Assembly (NCBI GenBank): GCA_016779165.1
Contig: JADHOE010000005.1
Coordinates: 1 to 52,086 of the forward strand
Length of the DNA: 52,086 nt
Reading direction: 5' to 3'
From: Candidatus Margulisiibacteriota bacterium
GTDB taxonomy: Bacteria > Margulisbacteria > Marinamargulisbacteria > UBA817
In this document: positions 7,902-16,990 of the stretch, in pieces
How the letters are laid out: every line of letters starts with the position of its first letter
How positions within the stretch are numbered: the stretch's first letter is position 1
Made by a program: the position numbers and the translations under genes
The notes under the pieces: generated by a model
Seen by the model: the letters and a program-made list of their open reading frames with translations, nothing else
The model's database searches: none
What the model was told of the DNA's origin: nothing

Positions 7902-10900
7902 TGCTTCGTTTTCTTTTTTTATGTGCCATAAGCGCATGCCTTTATGCGTCGTCAATCAATGTGTATCTGGAGCTGGTATTATCCCGTTCAGGCACGCTCA
8001 TTGATGGGGCAACGGATATAACCGTATCCTTGGTCGGTCCAAGTGGTGATTACCGGTGGGGTGAAACCCATCGTTCGGTTCATGTGTTTGATGGTGTTGC
8101 AGCGTTTCAAATTGGTAACATTACCCCCATTAAACCGCATTACTTTTATGACCAAGGGGTTGAATTATTGGTAACCATTGCCGAAGAGAGCATTTCATTG
8201 CCCATGCGGTCCACGCCATTTAGCTTGTTTTCTCATTCGGCTGATGTGGTGAATGCCATTCATATGGAGGGTGTATTTCATACTGATTTAATTAACAAAC
8301 GCATTGGCATTGGCATTGATCATCCCACACCATCGGTATTGTTGGAGGTCAACGGTGCGCTTCGGGTATCCGATAATGTTTTTGTGGATGAGATTGGGGC
8401 CATTCGATGGCGAAATTTTCGTTTGGAAGGCCGTCATAATCATCAATGGGAGTTGTTGGATATTGGGCCTCAGGATGACTTGGAAACCAAATGGGAAAAA
8501 TCGCCAGCTGTTGATGGCTTTTATTCATTGCAACCGGTGGCCATTGTATCCGAGCATCCATCCGCCATGTTAACGGTGTCTGGAAATGTGTATGTCGATC
8601 AAGATGTTGCTGTGGGTGGGCAATTAAGTGCCCTGGGCCGATTAAGTTTGCCCAACAATTATGGGGTGTCCAACAATGGAGGCGTTACGGCACGATCCCT
8701 TTACCTTGATTCGGATAATCGATTGAACGTGACCGACGGGCTCATGGTATCTGGCCAATTGATGGGCAATGGGGCCGGTGTGTCTGGTATTGGGTCCCAG
8801 CATATTCGTTCGAATGCCGTCCAAGGCCATGAATTAATGCCGTCGGCCATTGCATCGATTAATGTTTTAGATGGTGCCATTACCAACGACAAACTAATGC
8901 CAAATAGCATTACAAAACGAACCCTGTCAGATACTTTTGAACTGTTGAATGAGCACTTTTTACTAGGGGTTATTGATGCCCAAAAAATTCAGCCGTATTC
9001 CATTGGCCAAAATGACCTTTCCCCCACATTTGAATTGTCCGCATTTCATTTTTCCGATGGTATTATTGTCAGCCAAAATATTGGGAATGGGTATCTAGAT
9101 GCCTCTGTTCTGGGGAACGCTGAGTTAGCTGTGAGTGATGTTAATGGTGCTGTTATTGATGATTCGCGCTTATTGGATGATGGCGCAATGCATGAGCATC
9201 ATATACATGATGGGACCATTTTGGCGGAGGATTTTGCCCCAGGGTCATTGGGGTTTAGCCACATTGATGCCCCCTTTGGCATGGCCATTGGTGGCACTGG
9301 TCAAACAGATTATGGAAACATTAACGGGCAATTAATGATGGTGTCTGATAACCGGGTAGAAACAGTGCCCATGGCATTAACCAGTAAAGGCCTTGGGATT
9401 CATACGGCAACCCCAATGGCCCTGCTGCATGTCATGGCTGTGTCTGAGCAACCCGCAGTGCTCATTGAAGCAGTCGATCCAACGACCTCATTGTCAAATG
9501 GCATTCACTTTAAAAATCAATCGGGCCGTTGGTTTATTGGGGTTACCCCCACTGGAAATTTTGCGTTGCAAAATGAGTTGAACCTTGAACGTGTGTTGGC
9601 CATGAACAACAGCAATGGCCATCTTGGTATTGGGCAAGAGCCAGGCATTGAGCGGCTAAGCATTCATGGTGGGGTGGTATTGGGTGATGATGCCCAAACG
9701 GCAGAGTTGCCGCCTGGTAGCGTGTATTTTTCAGCGGATGATGAGCAATTCAAATGGGTAACCGATACAGATACGTTGGTTATCCCACAACCGCTTGATG
9801 GGGCAGTGAGCCAATCGGAGTTTTTTACTGATGATATTCATAATGCATCCACAGATAGCTGGGTGTTGTTGGGGCAGGGTATTGATGCATCGGGGAGCAA
9901 CCATGTGGTCATGGGTGCATCTGAGTCCAGCATTGCTGGCCATGGCCATGTGCTAATGGGGGGGCACCAACTGGGGGTGAGTGGTGACAATCACCACGTG
10001 GTTCAATCGGTAAGCACCGCAGTTGAGGGCAAGAATGCCACCATTCAATTGGCGCATAATACCCACATTGCAGGGAGTGATCATTTGGGTGAACAGTTGC
10101 ATGGTGCACGCATCAATGGCCATGGCCATGGCCTGTTTCAGATTCAAAATAGCCATGTTGGTGGGCAATCCAATCATGTGTCATTTGCAAGCAATGCCAG
10201 GGTAAATGGCTTGAATCATGGGGTTCACCATGCGCATCTTGTCGATGTTGATGGGAACTATCATCAGGTTGGTTTTTCAGATTCAATGGTGGTTCACGGC
10301 CATCAGAATCACCTTTCCCATGCCACCAAAGGTGTGCTGAATGGCACACAAAATATGGTGGCCCAATCCAATAATATTACAGTGGTTGGTAATAAAAATC
10401 ATGTGGCCAATGCATCATCTGCCGTGGTCATGGGGGATGCCAATCAGTGGGTGCAATCGTCTGGATGGGTTGTTGGGTCCAACAATCGGCATTTGGGCAG
10501 TGGTGTGCCAACCATTGTTGGTAATGGGAATTCAATTATTGGGCACAGCAATGCGGCCATTCGTGCCAATCACGTTGTTGCAATGGGAACATCACGCCAG
10601 GGCATTGGCACCGATGAAAGCATTCACTTTTTTGCCCCTGGTGGTGTGGATATAGTGAGTGGTGATACCGCATTGGCGGTGTTGGCCCCCAATGCAGGCA
10701 GTTGGTCCCATGTGTCGGATCGTGCCGTTAAAACGAATGTTCGCGCCATCGATCCCTTAAAGGTATTGCATCAGGTGGCCCAATTGCCCATGTCTGAATG
10801 GAGCTACAAGGGCCAAAATTACGTCCGACACATTGGGCCAATGGCGCAAGACTTTTATCAAATGTTCGAATTGGGAAGCAGTGACCGTTACATTCAAACG

Positions 10901-11200
10901 GTTGATATGGACGGCATTATTTTTTCAGCGATTCAAGGGTTGGGCAAGCGCTACACGCAAGTGAATTACATTCACCAGCATGTGACCAAACAGCATCAGA
11001 ATTTAGCAACCAACAATCAAGTCATTCAACATTCGGTTGACGCTTTATTGGCATCCGCCAATGCCCTTGTACCTCACCATCAAGCATTGAATGACCAATT
11101 TGATGCATTGCATAAAAACGAGCGAGACCAATCAATGGCCATTGATCACTTGGGGCAACGATTGAATCAGCTGCAACAGCAGTTTTTGGAGCAGCCATGA
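7898..11200 (+). CDS. Secreted fibre-like protein with C-terminal S74 domain, no membrane anchor (paralogue 2, His-rich)
   Basis: The start at 7898 overlaps the previous stop as ATGA and gives 1100 aa with a signal peptide MMLRFLFLCAISACLYA. The frame runs upstream to 7787, but that part lies inside paralogue 1. Architecture matches paralogue 1: an N-terminal beta domain ending LPMRSTPFSLFS, a VNGALRVS segment, DGAI-type repeats, GGTGQ at 465, a beta-roll region, and an S74 domain with dyad Ser940-Lys945 (VSDRAVK) and HIGPMAQDF. It ends in a coiled coil (QRLNQLQQQFLEQP) with no transmembrane segment, unlike paralogues 1 and 3. The beta-roll (residues about 670-900) is unusually rich in His, Asn and Gly, in repeats such as VNGLNHGVHHAHLVDVDGN. 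It is probably translated in step with its neighbours. Confidence 0.85.
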   Translation: MMLRFLFLCAISACLYASSINVYLELVLSRSGTLIDGATDITVSLVGPSGDYRWGETHRSVHVFDGVAAFQIGNITPIKPHYFYDQGVELLVTIAEESISLPMRSTPFSLFSHSADVVNAIHMEGVFHTDLINKRIGIGIDHPTPSVLLEVNGALRVSDNVFVDEIGAIRWRNFRLEGRHNHQWELLDIGPQDDLETKWEKSPAVDGFYSLQPVAIVSEHPSAMLTVSGNVYVDQDVAVGGQLSALGRLSLPNNYGVSNNGGVTARSLYLDSDNRLNVTDGLMVSGQLMGNGAGVSGIGSQHIRSNAVQGHELMPSAIASINVLDGAITNDKLMPNSITKRTLSDTFELLNEHFLLGVIDAQKIQPYSIGQNDLSPTFELSAFHFSDGIIVSQNIGNGYLDASVLGNAELAVSDVNGAVIDDSRLLDDGAMHEHHIHDGTILAEDFAPGSLGFSHIDAPFGMAIGGTGQTDYGNINGQLMMVSDNRVETVPMALTSKGLGIHTATPMALLHVMAVSEQPAVLIEAVDPTTSLSNGIHFKNQSGRWFIGVTPTGNFALQNELNLERVLAMNNSNGHLGIGQEPGIERLSIHGGVVLGDDAQTAELPPGSVYFSADDEQFKWVTDTDTLVIPQPLDGAVSQSEFFTDDIHNASTDSWVLLGQGIDASGSNHVVMGASESSIAGHGHVLMGGHQLGVSGDNHHVVQSVSTAVEGKNATIQLAHNTHIAGSDHLGEQLHGARINGHGHGLFQIQNSHVGGQSNHVSFASNARVNGLNHGVHHAHLVDVDGNYHQVGFSDSMVVHGHQNHLSHATKGVLNGTQNMVAQSNNITVVGNKNHVANASSAVVMGDANQWVQSSGWVVGSNNRHLGSGVPTIVGNGNSIIGHSNAAIRANHVVAMGTSRQGIGTDESIHFFAPGGVDIVSGDTALAVLAPNAGSWSHVSDRAVKTNVRAIDPLKVLHQVAQLPMSEWSYKGQNYVRHIGPMAQDFYQMFELGSSDRYIQTVDMDGIIFSAIQGLGKRYTQVNYIHQHVTKQHQNLATNNQVIQHSVDALLASANALVPHHQALNDQFDALHKNERDQSMAIDHLGQRLNQLQQQFLEQP

Positions 11201-14200
11201 GGGTTTGGTTGATTGCCTTGCTTTGTGTGGTTGGTGTGGCGTTTGCGTCGGAGGAAGAAAAAATTATTCATGTCCCCAATCAGCTGACGGTTGATATGAT
11301 ACTCAGTGATCAAAACGGTTACTTAAATGGGTCGTTTTTTGTTCGAGCACGGTTGTACGATTCTATTAACAAGGCATTGCTTTGGTATCAGGATTTTGAA
11401 AACTACCAAGTTGTTGATGGGTCTGTGGTGCTAACCATGAATGAATTAGCAACAATAAACGAATATGACCTTCACCTAAAATCGTTATTGTTTGTGGTGA
11501 GTATTGACGATCAATCTGTCGAAATTCCACTGCTTACCCATTTGTACGCATACCGCAGTAAATTTTCAGAGTTTGGGTGGGACACCCGTTTTCCAAGCAT
11601 TTTTAATATCAATCGAAACGCCAATTATGTTGGCATCGGCAACCCCAATCCCAAAGCCCCATTGCATGTTGGTGGTGGTTTGAAATTAGGGTTCGAGAAT
11701 ACGGTGGTGACTGGTGCCATTGCATGGCGTGATCAAACCCTAAAAGTAAAACATCCCAATGGGTGGGTGGACCTTTTGTATGGCCCCACAACATTTAAAA
11801 AGTCACGGTGGAATGCATTTTCAAGCCATATCCAATTGGCAAGCGCCAATTACAGCATTGGCATTGGGGTAACGTTTCCTCAAGAACAGCTCCATGTTGG
11901 TTCAAACGGGCTTTTTTCCGGCAATTTGAGGGCATTGGATATTCAGGCATCATCCATGAACATCAATACTATGTCGTTGAATTCAGTCAGCGGTCTGTAT
12001 GCCACAGAACTTCGCATTGCAGACAGCAATAAACAACTGGACTGGAACCGTGATTCCTTGCGTGTGCCGCATGGCCAGGTAAATGGCAATGGTGAAGAAC
12101 TCACCCATTTGGGTGCTCAGGCCAATGAAGATGGTCATTTAGGAGGGATGTTGCCCAATAGTCTTCAATCCCATCACATTGATACCAACACCATTGGGGC
12201 TACTCATTTTCAATTGTCGAGTATTTTTAATCGCCATTTGGGTACGGGCCTTGGTATCGATAAATTTAATATCGGTATGTTTGATGGTGACCTTATTGCT
12301 GAAAATGCCATTGCATCCGACAATATCCTGCCAGAATCGTTAACCATTGATTTATTGGAAAATAACAATTTATCCGAGTTTATTCCAGATGGCATTTTTG
12401 GATCAGACAAAATTGAAGATAATAGTGTTTACAATCGTCATTTTGGCCAAGAAAGTATTGCATCCTTTAACATTATTTCGCATATATTTGGTGCAGATCA
12501 ATTGGCACCCAATACCATTGACGCTGGGCGTCATATTGTCCCCAATGCGGTTAGCGCTTCTAAAATTAAGGCCGGGGAAATTGGGGCTGGGTTATTTTCT
12601 GGCGTGCTGCCAACCAGCCAGGGAGGAACAGGAATTACTTCATTAAGCACAAAGCGCGTGATTCGTTATGATTCACTTCAGCAGCAATTTGACCCAACCA
12701 CCAATATGCACATTGTTTTTGATGATGCAGGGCAACCACAATCCTTAGGCATTGCCGACCAATCATTTTTAAATGAACTGGAATTGGGCCATTTTCAATC
12801 CCCACTGACCTTGTTTTCGAGAACAGGGTCTGCAAATGCGCGAATTGAAACAACCACCAACAATACGGTTGGCATGCGACTCAAGCACCCCTTAGCAACC
12901 ATGGACGTTAACCTTCAATCCAATGGTTATCTTCAATTGGCCCTCAATCAGCAGGCGGTATGGTTTCATGACCATGGGTTGTCATTTGATGCCATGCACC
13001 AGCAACATCAGTTGCATGTTGGAGGCGCAGTAACAATTGGGGATACATCATCGTCTCAACCGGTCATCGGAACCATGGAATACGAGTCTGATGCCAATCG
13101 ATTTCGATTTTATATGCCGGACGGGGCTACAAATGAGTGGTATATCTTAAATGGAAGCGTTAGCCGGTTTGGCATTGGGGCCCCATTAAATTTAGCAAGT
13201 GACGTCCATTACATTGACTCATTTATTGGTCAGCTTATTCATGCCACTGGCACTAGCCAGGCATCTCGATTATTGTCGGTTGATCACTCTACTGTCAGTG
13301 TGAATGCTGTGGTATTGGATCGACTGCATCATTCGCACCTTGATGCCACTGCTACACAACTTGGGTCGGTGTCAGGGTCGACCATTCATTCACAGGATGC
13401 CCTGCTCAATCGCATCGCATCCTCAACTATCAGGGTATCAAAATCTCACATTAGCAAGGTGGATGCATCCAACATTCATGCCCAGCATTTGGCAGCCAGT
13501 CAGGTTCAGTCATCGCGTATTCGTGGCAAACACGCGCATGTTCGGGCGATTCAGGACGTGGATGCCACCATTGCCCACAGTGAGCTCATGCAACTGCGAG
13601 ATTCCCACATTCAAGGCAGTCATACCACGGCCTATCAATCCCACCAGCTGTTTCTGACAGGTGATTCAACCTTTGCCCAGGCTGCCAATCGCAGTCGCAT
13701 TATTGGCAATGCCAACCATGCCACTGTTCTTGTAAACGCCCAGGTAACAGGCAATGCAAATCGGCTGACTCTTATGGACGATGCAACAGTTAATGGCAAC
13801 AATAATCAGGCATTAGTTGCGTCAGATGCCATGATTTTTGGTGACTCAAATCGGGTGCTTGGGCATCATCAACGAATAAGGGGCACTCAAAATACGGTGA
13901 TTGGCGACCATGTTGTCGTCAATGGCGATCAAAACATTGTCATTCAAGCATCCAAATCGCCCATTCGGGTGGATGGCAACCAGCAGGTGGTAATGGCTGC
14001 GCCAAATGGGGTGCAGATTCATACTGGTGATGGCATGGTGGTTGCTGCCAACCAAACATCTGGTGGATGGATGATGGTATCGGATGAAGCCCTTAAAGAA
14101 AACTTTAAACCAGTGGATCATTCACGTTTGTTTCAACAGCTTATGGGCTTGCCTGTCGCAAAGTGGGAGTATAAATTTAACCCCGGAGTTGCGCATATTG

Positions 14201-14640
14201 GGCCAATGGCTCAGGAGTTTAATGCCATATTCAATATGGGTGAAGATCCACGGTTCATTAGCGCAACCGATGCGGATGGGGTGGCATTTTCGGCCATTAA
14301 ACACCTTGTTCATGCCACCACGACCATTCAACGTGAATCAATTCCTGTGGGGGTGAATCACCAGCGTGAATGGGGCTCGACGCTTGATCAAATTGGTGAC
14401 ATTATTGTGTCATTGGAATCATCAATGGCAATGAAAAAAAATGCCTTAGATTTTATGGTTCAAAATAATTTAAAACAATACCAAACCCTTGATGGGTACT
14501 TTAAATCGTTAAAGCAGCTGCCGCCACCCCCACATCAGGGGGTGTTGCTCATGACGTCTATGGGTGTTTTAGGCGCCTTTTTTCTGGGGTTTTATTTGGG
14601 ATTTCTGTTCATAAGGCGGTATGATAATAAGAAAAAATAA
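11197..14640 (+). CDS. Secreted fibre-like protein with C-terminal S74 domain and membrane anchor (paralogue 3)
   Basis: 1147 aa starting at an ATGA overlap with paralogue 2. Signal peptide VWLIALLCVVGVAFA; N-terminal domain ending EIPLLTHLYAYRSK; a VGIGNPNPKAPLHVGG segment; DG and IG repeat spacers; QGGTGITS with the Gly-Gly at 476; a repeat-rich beta-roll region (about 690-930) with motifs such as VNGNNNQALVASDAMIFGDS. The S74 domain has dyad Ser962-Lys967 (VSDEALK) and HIGPMAQEF. After a helical stretch and PPPPH comes a hydrophobic segment (VLLMTSMGVLGAFFLGFYLG) and a basic tail (RRYDNKKK). The landmark positions match those of paralogues 1 and 2 closely, consistent with subunits of one fibre. 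gltA follows within 16 bases. Confidence 0.85.
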   Translation: MRVWLIALLCVVGVAFASEEEKIIHVPNQLTVDMILSDQNGYLNGSFFVRARLYDSINKALLWYQDFENYQVVDGSVVLTMNELATINEYDLHLKSLLFVVSIDDQSVEIPLLTHLYAYRSKFSEFGWDTRFPSIFNINRNANYVGIGNPNPKAPLHVGGGLKLGFENTVVTGAIAWRDQTLKVKHPNGWVDLLYGPTTFKKSRWNAFSSHIQLASANYSIGIGVTFPQEQLHVGSNGLFSGNLRALDIQASSMNINTMSLNSVSGLYATELRIADSNKQLDWNRDSLRVPHGQVNGNGEELTHLGAQANEDGHLGGMLPNSLQSHHIDTNTIGATHFQLSSIFNRHLGTGLGIDKFNIGMFDGDLIAENAIASDNILPESLTIDLLENNNLSEFIPDGIFGSDKIEDNSVYNRHFGQESIASFNIISHIFGADQLAPNTIDAGRHIVPNAVSASKIKAGEIGAGLFSGVLPTSQGGTGITSLSTKRVIRYDSLQQQFDPTTNMHIVFDDAGQPQSLGIADQSFLNELELGHFQSPLTLFSRTGSANARIETTTNNTVGMRLKHPLATMDVNLQSNGYLQLALNQQAVWFHDHGLSFDAMHQQHQLHVGGAVTIGDTSSSQPVIGTMEYESDANRFRFYMPDGATNEWYILNGSVSRFGIGAPLNLASDVHYIDSFIGQLIHATGTSQASRLLSVDHSTVSVNAVVLDRLHHSHLDATATQLGSVSGSTIHSQDALLNRIASSTIRVSKSHISKVDASNIHAQHLAASQVQSSRIRGKHAHVRAIQDVDATIAHSELMQLRDSHIQGSHTTAYQSHQLFLTGDSTFAQAANRSRIIGNANHATVLVNAQVTGNANRLTLMDDATVNGNNNQALVASDAMIFGDSNRVLGHHQRIRGTQNTVIGDHVVVNGDQNIVIQASKSPIRVDGNQQVVMAAPNGVQIHTGDGMVVAANQTSGGWMMVSDEALKENFKPVDHSRLFQQLMGLPVAKWEYKFNPGVAHIGPMAQEFNAIFNMGEDPRFISATDADGVAFSAIKHLVHATTTIQRESIPVGVNHQREWGSTLDQIGDIIVSLESSMAMKKNALDFMVQNNLKQYQTLDGYFKSLKQLPPPPHQGVLLMTSMGVLGAFFLGFYLGFLFIRRYDNKKK

Positions 14641-14655
14641 GATATGGGAGACAAC

Positions 14656-15939
14656 ATGGAATTTGATTACTTAAGGCAAGATATTATAGATGCGAACACC
14701 ATTCCTGGGAATTTATACACCGAGTTGGATGTGAAGCGAGGCCTTCGGCATGCCGATGGCAGTGGCGTGTTGGCTGGGTTGAGTCGAATTTCATCGGTGG
14801 TGGGTGTGTCCACAGCCAATGGTACCCGTGAAGCTGCCGATGGGGTGCTTAAATACCGTGGCCGATTGATTCATGACTTGGTTCAGGATACCAATGGAAT
14901 CAGTCGCTTTGAATATGTGGTGTTTTTATTGTTAACTGGTCGTGCGCCTTCACCCAAAGAAATGGGAGACTTGCAAACGTTTTTGTCTCACCATCGAATG
15001 GTGAGTCGTGAATTTACCGATCACCTTATTCGTTCCATCCCATCCAAAAATATCATGAATAAACTTCAAACAGTGGTGTCGGCACTTTACACCCTAGACC
15101 CTCACCCTGAAAGCCTTGACCCTTACGATAACTTTTTAAAAAGCTTGGTTATTATTGCAAAACTGCCAGTGATTGTGGCGCAATCTTACTTGTTGGCCTA
15201 TGAAACCAATCCTGAGTTGGTTACCCCCGAGCCCAACATGAATACCGCGCAATCCTTGCTAACATTGTTGCGGCAAGGTCAGCACCCCGACCCATTTGAG
15301 GTTGATATTTTGGACTTGGCGTTGTTATTGCATGCGGAGCATGGCGGCGGCAATAATTCATCGTTTACAACCGCCGTTGTTTCGTCAACTGCATCCGATA
15401 TTTATGCCACCATTACAGCGGCCATTGGCTCATTAAAGGGGCCCTTGCATGGCGCTGCAAACAAAAAGGTTATGGACATGATGGCTGATATTAAAAGCCA
15501 TGTGCCCGACTGGACCAATGCCAACGAGGTGCGCGGATATCTAGAGAAAATTGTTCAAAAAAAGGGGTATGATCGTTCTGGTAAACTGTATGGCTTGGGC
15601 CATGCGGTGTATACTGCATCGGATCCTCGGGCCATTATCTTAAAGCAGAAGGCCGAGGAGCTGGCAACGCGTGTTGATCGAATGGATGAATTTACATTGT
15701 ATTGCTTGGTTGAGTCTGAAGGCCCTGAGGTGTTCCAGTCGGTTAAGGGGTCCGATAAGCGCATTGCTGCAAATGTGGATTTCTTTTCTGGATTTGTATA
15801 CGATTGCCTTGGTATTCCTGCTGACATTTATACCCCCATGTTTGCCATGGCCCGTACTGCGGGTTGGTGCTCCCATCGATTGGAAGAAATTTTATCTGGT
15901 AAGCGTGTTATCCGCCCTGCATATAAATTTGTTGGGTAA
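14656..15939 (+). CDS. gltA: Citrate synthase
   Basis: Condenses acetyl-CoA and oxaloacetate to citrate at the entry to the TCA cycle. The catalytic signatures are HAEHGGGNNSSFTTAVVSS, GSLKGPLHGAANKKVMDM and GLGHAVYTASDPRA, which contain the active-site His residues, and FFSGFVYDCLGIP near the C-terminus. I chose ATG 14656 (427 aa) because GGGAG stands 6 nt upstream. An in-frame ATG at 14644 would add four residues but has no ribosome binding site. The spacing of 15 bases after the third fibre gene means readthrough from that operon is possible. The downstream convergent region holds hairpins but no other gene. Confidence 0.97.
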   Translation: MEFDYLRQDIIDANTIPGNLYTELDVKRGLRHADGSGVLAGLSRISSVVGVSTANGTREAADGVLKYRGRLIHDLVQDTNGISRFEYVVFLLLTGRAPSPKEMGDLQTFLSHHRMVSREFTDHLIRSIPSKNIMNKLQTVVSALYTLDPHPESLDPYDNFLKSLVIIAKLPVIVAQSYLLAYETNPELVTPEPNMNTAQSLLTLLRQGQHPDPFEVDILDLALLLHAEHGGGNNSSFTTAVVSSTASDIYATITAAIGSLKGPLHGAANKKVMDMMADIKSHVPDWTNANEVRGYLEKIVQKKGYDRSGKLYGLGHAVYTASDPRAIILKQKAEELATRVDRMDEFTLYCLVESEGPEVFQSVKGSDKRIAANVDFFSGFVYDCLGIPADIYTPMFAMARTAGWCSHRLEEILSGKRVIRPAYKFVG

Positions 15940-15973
15940 CTCTTCCCATCATTAAGACCCCCTTAAAGTAAGT

Positions 15974-15993
15974 TGGCGGCCAGGGGGCCGCCA
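15974..15993. terminator. GC-rich hairpin after gltA
   Basis: A perfect 8-bp inverted repeat (TGGCGGCC, loop AGGG, GGCCGCCA) lies 34 bases after the citrate synthase stop. No U-run follows on either strand, so it is not a canonical intrinsic terminator. It may end transcription with help or protect the 3' end. The rest of 15940-16219 holds A/T-rich runs and no recognisable gene. Confidence 0.4.
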
Positions 15994-16179
15994 GGTGTGT
16001 GATGAGATTACGCCTTATATATTACAATTTTTATGCCAAGTTGCATTTTCTTTATTTTTCCGTTGTTTTTTTTCATTTAATTTGAATCTCTAAGTTCAAA
16101 AGTGGTTTTTTTTTTGAATAATAAAAATAGGGGTGACACGAATGTGGTTGTTTGTATTTTTTTAAAAGGTTGCATGAAG

Positions 16180-16204
16180 TGCATATTTTGTTACAAAATA
16201 TGCA
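16180..16204. repeat. Perfect 11-bp inverted repeat in the gltA-mazG intergenic region
   Basis: TGCATATTTTG, loop TTA, CAAAATATGCA. It lies 15 bases beyond the mazG stop, between convergent genes. It could act as a two-way terminator stem or a protein-binding site. No T-run adjoins it on either side. Confidence 0.45.
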
Positions 16205-16219
16205 ATGTGCCTTGGCGGA

Positions 16220-16990
16220 TTACCCCTCGCATTTTTTTGCGTGGTCCCAAAGGGCATCAAGTTCAGTCTCTGAATAATCAGATAATTGACGGTGATGTTT
16301 TTTTGCAATGGTTTCACATTGTTTAAATCTGGATCTAAATTTATGGTTGGCATTTCGCAGCAGGTCTTCGGCATTTAATTGGAGCTTTCGGCAAATGTTA
16401 ACAATGGTGAATAAAATATCTCCCATTTCCTCTGCTTGATGGGTGTTGGAGGCTGCGTCTGAAAATTCTTTGCATTCTTCAGCTAATTTTTTTATTGGTT
16501 CTTTAATGGATGGCCAATCAAAGCCCACGCTGGCTGCTTTTTTTTGGAGTTTTTGGGCATACAATAGCGCGGGCAATTGATTGGGAATGCCATCAACAAT
16601 GCTATTGTGTAATGAATGCTTGGCTTTGTTTTTTTCCCAGGCAAGGTTGACTTCCTCGCTGGTGCTTATGGTGTCATTTCCAAACACATGGGGGTGCCGT
16701 TGAATCATTTTTTCGCTGCAATGGCGGGCCACGTCATCAAAATTGAATCCACCTCTTTCTTGAATCATTTCTGAAATCATAACCACATGCAATAATTGAT
16801 CCGATAATTCATCTATAATTAAAGAATTGTCGTTTGTTTTAATTGCCTCTACCAGTTCGTAGGCCTCTTCAATGATGTGTGGGGTAATGCTCTCCGGCGT
16901 TTGTGCAATGTCCCATGGGCATCCACCTGGTGAGCGAAGTTGATTTACAATTGCCCTTAGTCGATCAATTGGCGAATCAAAGCCCTGCAA
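16220..16990 (-). CDS. mazG: MazG nucleoside triphosphate pyrophosphohydrolase
   Basis: MazG hydrolyses (d)NTPs to NMP and pyrophosphate and cleans the nucleotide pool. The protein has LRSPGGCPWDIAQT followed by EEAYELVEAI and DELSDQLLHV (the E-E-x-x-E and E-x-x-D metal site), then a second repeat, LAEECKEFSDAA ... EEMGDILFTIVN. This is the two-domain layout of E. coli MazG (263 aa). An upstream ATG (17062) would place 86 bases inside sepF and add an unrelated tail. I therefore prefer the TTG at 16990 (256 aa, 14-base overlap with sepF), though no clear Shine-Dalgarno decides it. Last gene of the ferredoxin-nadA-ylmE-sepF-mazG run. Confidence 0.93.
   Translation of the reverse strand: MQGFDSPIDRLRAIVNQLRSPGGCPWDIAQTPESITPHIIEEAYELVEAIKTNDNSLIIDELSDQLLHVVMISEMIQERGGFNFDDVARHCSEKMIQRHPHVFGNDTISTSEEVNLAWEKNKAKHSLHNSIVDGIPNQLPALLYAQKLQKKAASVGFDWPSIKEPIKKLAEECKEFSDAASNTHQAEEMGDILFTIVNICRKLQLNAEDLLRNANHKFRSRFKQCETIAKKHHRQLSDYSETELDALWDHAKKCEG

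Noticed and set aside
10023-10655. Several frames within the His-rich beta-roll of fibre paralogue 2
   Set aside because: Produced by repeated CAT/ATG-rich codons. None has a ribosome binding site or recognisable domain.
4497-14640. Prophage tail-fibre locus
   Set aside because: S74 domains are common in phages, but there are no capsid, terminase, portal, baseplate or integrase genes nearby. Each protein has its own signal peptide, and two have C-terminal anchors, which phage fibres lack.
15940-16219. A possible small RNA or tRNA in the gltA-mazG gap
   Set aside because: No cloverleaf, no CCA end and no matching T-loop. Only hairpins and A/T runs are visible.
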